From Microbacteriaceae bacterium (GTDB lineage Bacteria; Actinomycetota; Actinomycetes; Actinomycetales; Microbacteriaceae), in the NCBI GenBank assembly GCA_947447385.1, contig CANFKN010000088.1, positions 1 to 5,805 on the forward strand: a stretch of 5,805 bases of DNA. The letters are read 5' to 3'. Numbering within the stretch: position 1 is the stretch's first letter; each line of letters opens with the position of its first letter. Position numbers and translations under genes: made by a program. This document shows positions 4,601-5,805 of the stretch, piece by piece. The notes beneath the pieces are model-generated. The model ran no database searches. It had not been told where the DNA came from and worked only from the letters and a program-made list of their open reading frames with translations.

Positions 4601-5805
4601 ATGGTGAACGAAGATCAGTCTGGCGCACGCGAAAATTCGCAAGACGCTGAAGGCACAGAAAATAAGTCAACAAGTCGCAAACCGGCAGCTCGTCGCCCAG
4701 CATCTCGTGCTGGAGCAAAAAAGCCTGCTTCGGCCAAAGAGACTTCACAGACGAGCGAGAGCTCGACAGATTTGCCATCGGTTGCAGCCGTTGAGGTTTT
4801 GGCTGAGGTTGAGTCAAACGATGCTTTAGCGCCTGGTGCAGCGAGAAATAAGCGCAGCTCAAACTCACGTGGTTCTCGTGGCCAAGGTCGTTCGAGAACT
4901 CAATCTGCTAAATCTGATTCAAAGTCTGATGCCGCAGATGACGGTTCGGCAACACCGTCAACCGAAACCACAGCACCAGCAGCTGCACCTTTTAGTTTGA
5001 TCTTTCAAGCACCAGACCTACCTACCCCTTTAGTTAGCTCAAAGCGCTCACGTTCAGGCGATAGCGCCATCGATTCGGCAGATGACGACAGTCACTTGCG
5101 CCGCCGCTCTCGTCGCCGGGCTGGCGAAGTTGCTGAAGCAACCGACTTGCCACCCAACACGGTTGTCAAGGTGCGCACTCCTCGTGACCCTAAAGAACTG
5201 AGCAATGAACCACGCGGTGTCAAAGGTTCAACTCGCCTAGAAGCTAAAAAGCAGCGTCGTCGCGATGGCCGCGATGGTGGCCGTCGTCGCACCGTTATCA
5301 CCGAATCTGAATTCTTGGCTCGTCGCGAAGCTGTTGACCGCGTCATGACCGTTCGTTCAAAAGACGGCAAGATCCAAATTGGCGTGCTTGAAGATGGAAT
5401 TTTGGTCGAGCACTATGTTGCTAAGGCCCAAGACGCTTCTCTTATTGGCAATGTTTATCTGGGCAAGGTTCAAAACGTGCTGCCTTCAATGGAGGCTGCC
5501 TTCGTTGACATCGGCCGTGGTCGCAACGCTGTTCTTTACTCTGGCGAGGTTGACTGGGAGCTAGCAGATGCCAACTCCAACCAGCCGCGTCGAATTGAGC
5601 TTGCGCTCAAGTCAGGTGACACGGTTTTGGTGCAGGTTACCAAAGACCCAGTTGGCCAAAAGGGTGCTCGACTCACTTCTCAGGTTTCACTACCTGGTCG
5701 TTATTTGGTTTATGTGCCAAACGGCAGCATGACCGGAATCTCTCGCAAGTTGCCAGATTCTGAGCGCTCACGCCTGAAGAAAATCCTTAAAGAGATTTTG
5801 CCTGA
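4601..5805 (+). CDS. rne: Ribonuclease E/G, N-terminal part (3' end outside window)
   Basis: RNase E/G is the endonuclease that starts mRNA decay and takes part in rRNA and tRNA processing. The frame is open to the right edge, giving 401 codons. Residues 1 to about 250 are low-complexity, rich in Ser, Ala, Lys, Arg, Asp and Glu, and probably disordered. They include arginine-rich patches (RRRSRRR at 167-173; KKQRRRDGRDGGRRR at 216-230) and one hydrophobic island, FSLIFQAPDLP (131-141). From about residue 258 the family sequence begins (IQIGVLEDGILVEHYV). The S1 RNA-binding domain follows from about 283 (GNVYLGKVQNVLPSMEAAFVDIG), then KGARLTSQVSLPGRYLVYVP, typical of the RNase E/G core. The catalytic DNase I-like domain and zinc-link cysteines lie beyond the window. 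The start at 4601 is chosen for its GGAG; an ATG at 4586 would add MERTV. Long N-terminal extensions before S1 are usual in actinobacterial RNase E. Whether it is named rne or rng depends on the unseen C-terminus. Confidence 0.94.
   Translation, partial: MVNEDQSGARENSQDAEGTENKSTSRKPAARRPASRAGAKKPASAKETSQTSESSTDLPSVAAVEVLAEVESNDALAPGAARNKRSSNSRGSRGQGRSRTQSAKSDSKSDAADDGSATPSTETTAPAAAPFSLIFQAPDLPTPLVSSKRSRSGDSAIDSADDDSHLRRRSRRRAGEVAEATDLPPNTVVKVRTPRDPKELSNEPRGVKGSTRLEAKKQRRRDGRDGGRRRTVITESEFLARREAVDRVMTVRSKDGKIQIGVLEDGILVEHYVAKAQDASLIGNVYLGKVQNVLPSMEAAFVDIGRGRNAVLYSGEVDWELADANSNQPRRIELALKSGDTVLVQVTKDPVGQKGARLTSQVSLPGRYLVYVPNGSMTGISRKLPDSERSRLKKILKEILP

Noticed and set aside
4356..4868. Minus-strand open frame of 170 codons spanning the intergenic region and the start of rne
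   Set aside because: It lies antisense to the well-supported rne coding sequence. The product is Cys-, Leu- and Gln-rich without domain or membrane pattern and has no ribosome-binding site. The shorter overlapping minus frame at 4345-4596 is rejected for the same reasons.
1..5805. CRISPR arrays, tRNA or rRNA genes, insertion sequences, phage or defence genes
   Set aside because: No spaced direct repeats, no cloverleaf with a CCA end, no transposase or integrase motifs, and no defence-type domains were found on either strand. All substantial sequence is accounted for by housekeeping genes.

Overview
The window is an ordinary, densely packed stretch of an actinobacterial chromosome. By gene order and protein sequence it most resembles the family Microbacteriaceae. 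The G+C content looks moderate (low fifties by eye, not computed), and genes overlap or nearly abut. That would fit a small-genome, freshwater-type member such as the Rhodoluna/Aquiluna group, but this placement is inferred from gene content and style and was not tested. The series ileS, folC, DUF4233 gene, ndk, a VKOR gene and an RNase E/G gene is one I recall as conserved in Actinobacteria; the folC, DUF4233, ndk part is also found in Mycobacterium.

Layout. Positions 1-3627 hold four genes on the + strand that look like one operon. They are the C-terminal part of isoleucyl-tRNA synthetase (ileS, cut by the left edge), folylpolyglutamate/dihydrofolate synthase (folC, 4-base overlap), a four-helix DUF4233 membrane protein (11-base overlap), and nucleoside diphosphate kinase (ndk, 22-base gap with a clear Shine-Dalgarno). 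Positions 3641-3682 form a very strong symmetric terminator hairpin between convergent genes. Positions 3696-4355 carry, on the minus strand, a VKOR-family integral membrane thiol oxidase. Positions 4356-4600 are a divergent intergenic region with several dyad-symmetric sequences and no gene. From 4601 to the right edge runs the N-terminal part of an RNase E/G (rne) with a long, charged, probably disordered extension before its S1 domain.

Functionally these are mostly housekeeping genes: tRNA charging, folate polyglutamylation, nucleotide balance, disulfide-bond formation at the membrane, and RNA turnover. They share a chromosomal neighbourhood rather than a pathway. I see no mobile element, CRISPR array, tRNA, phage gene or defence system, and no evidence of a previously undescribed system. 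The points worth a second look are small: the uncertain start of the VKOR gene, where a good ribosome-binding sequence leads into an ATG that is out of frame by one base next to an A6 run; an almost perfect 22-bp palindrome and a start-proximal hairpin upstream of rne; and a short hydrophobic motif in the otherwise disordered N-terminal extension of RNase E.
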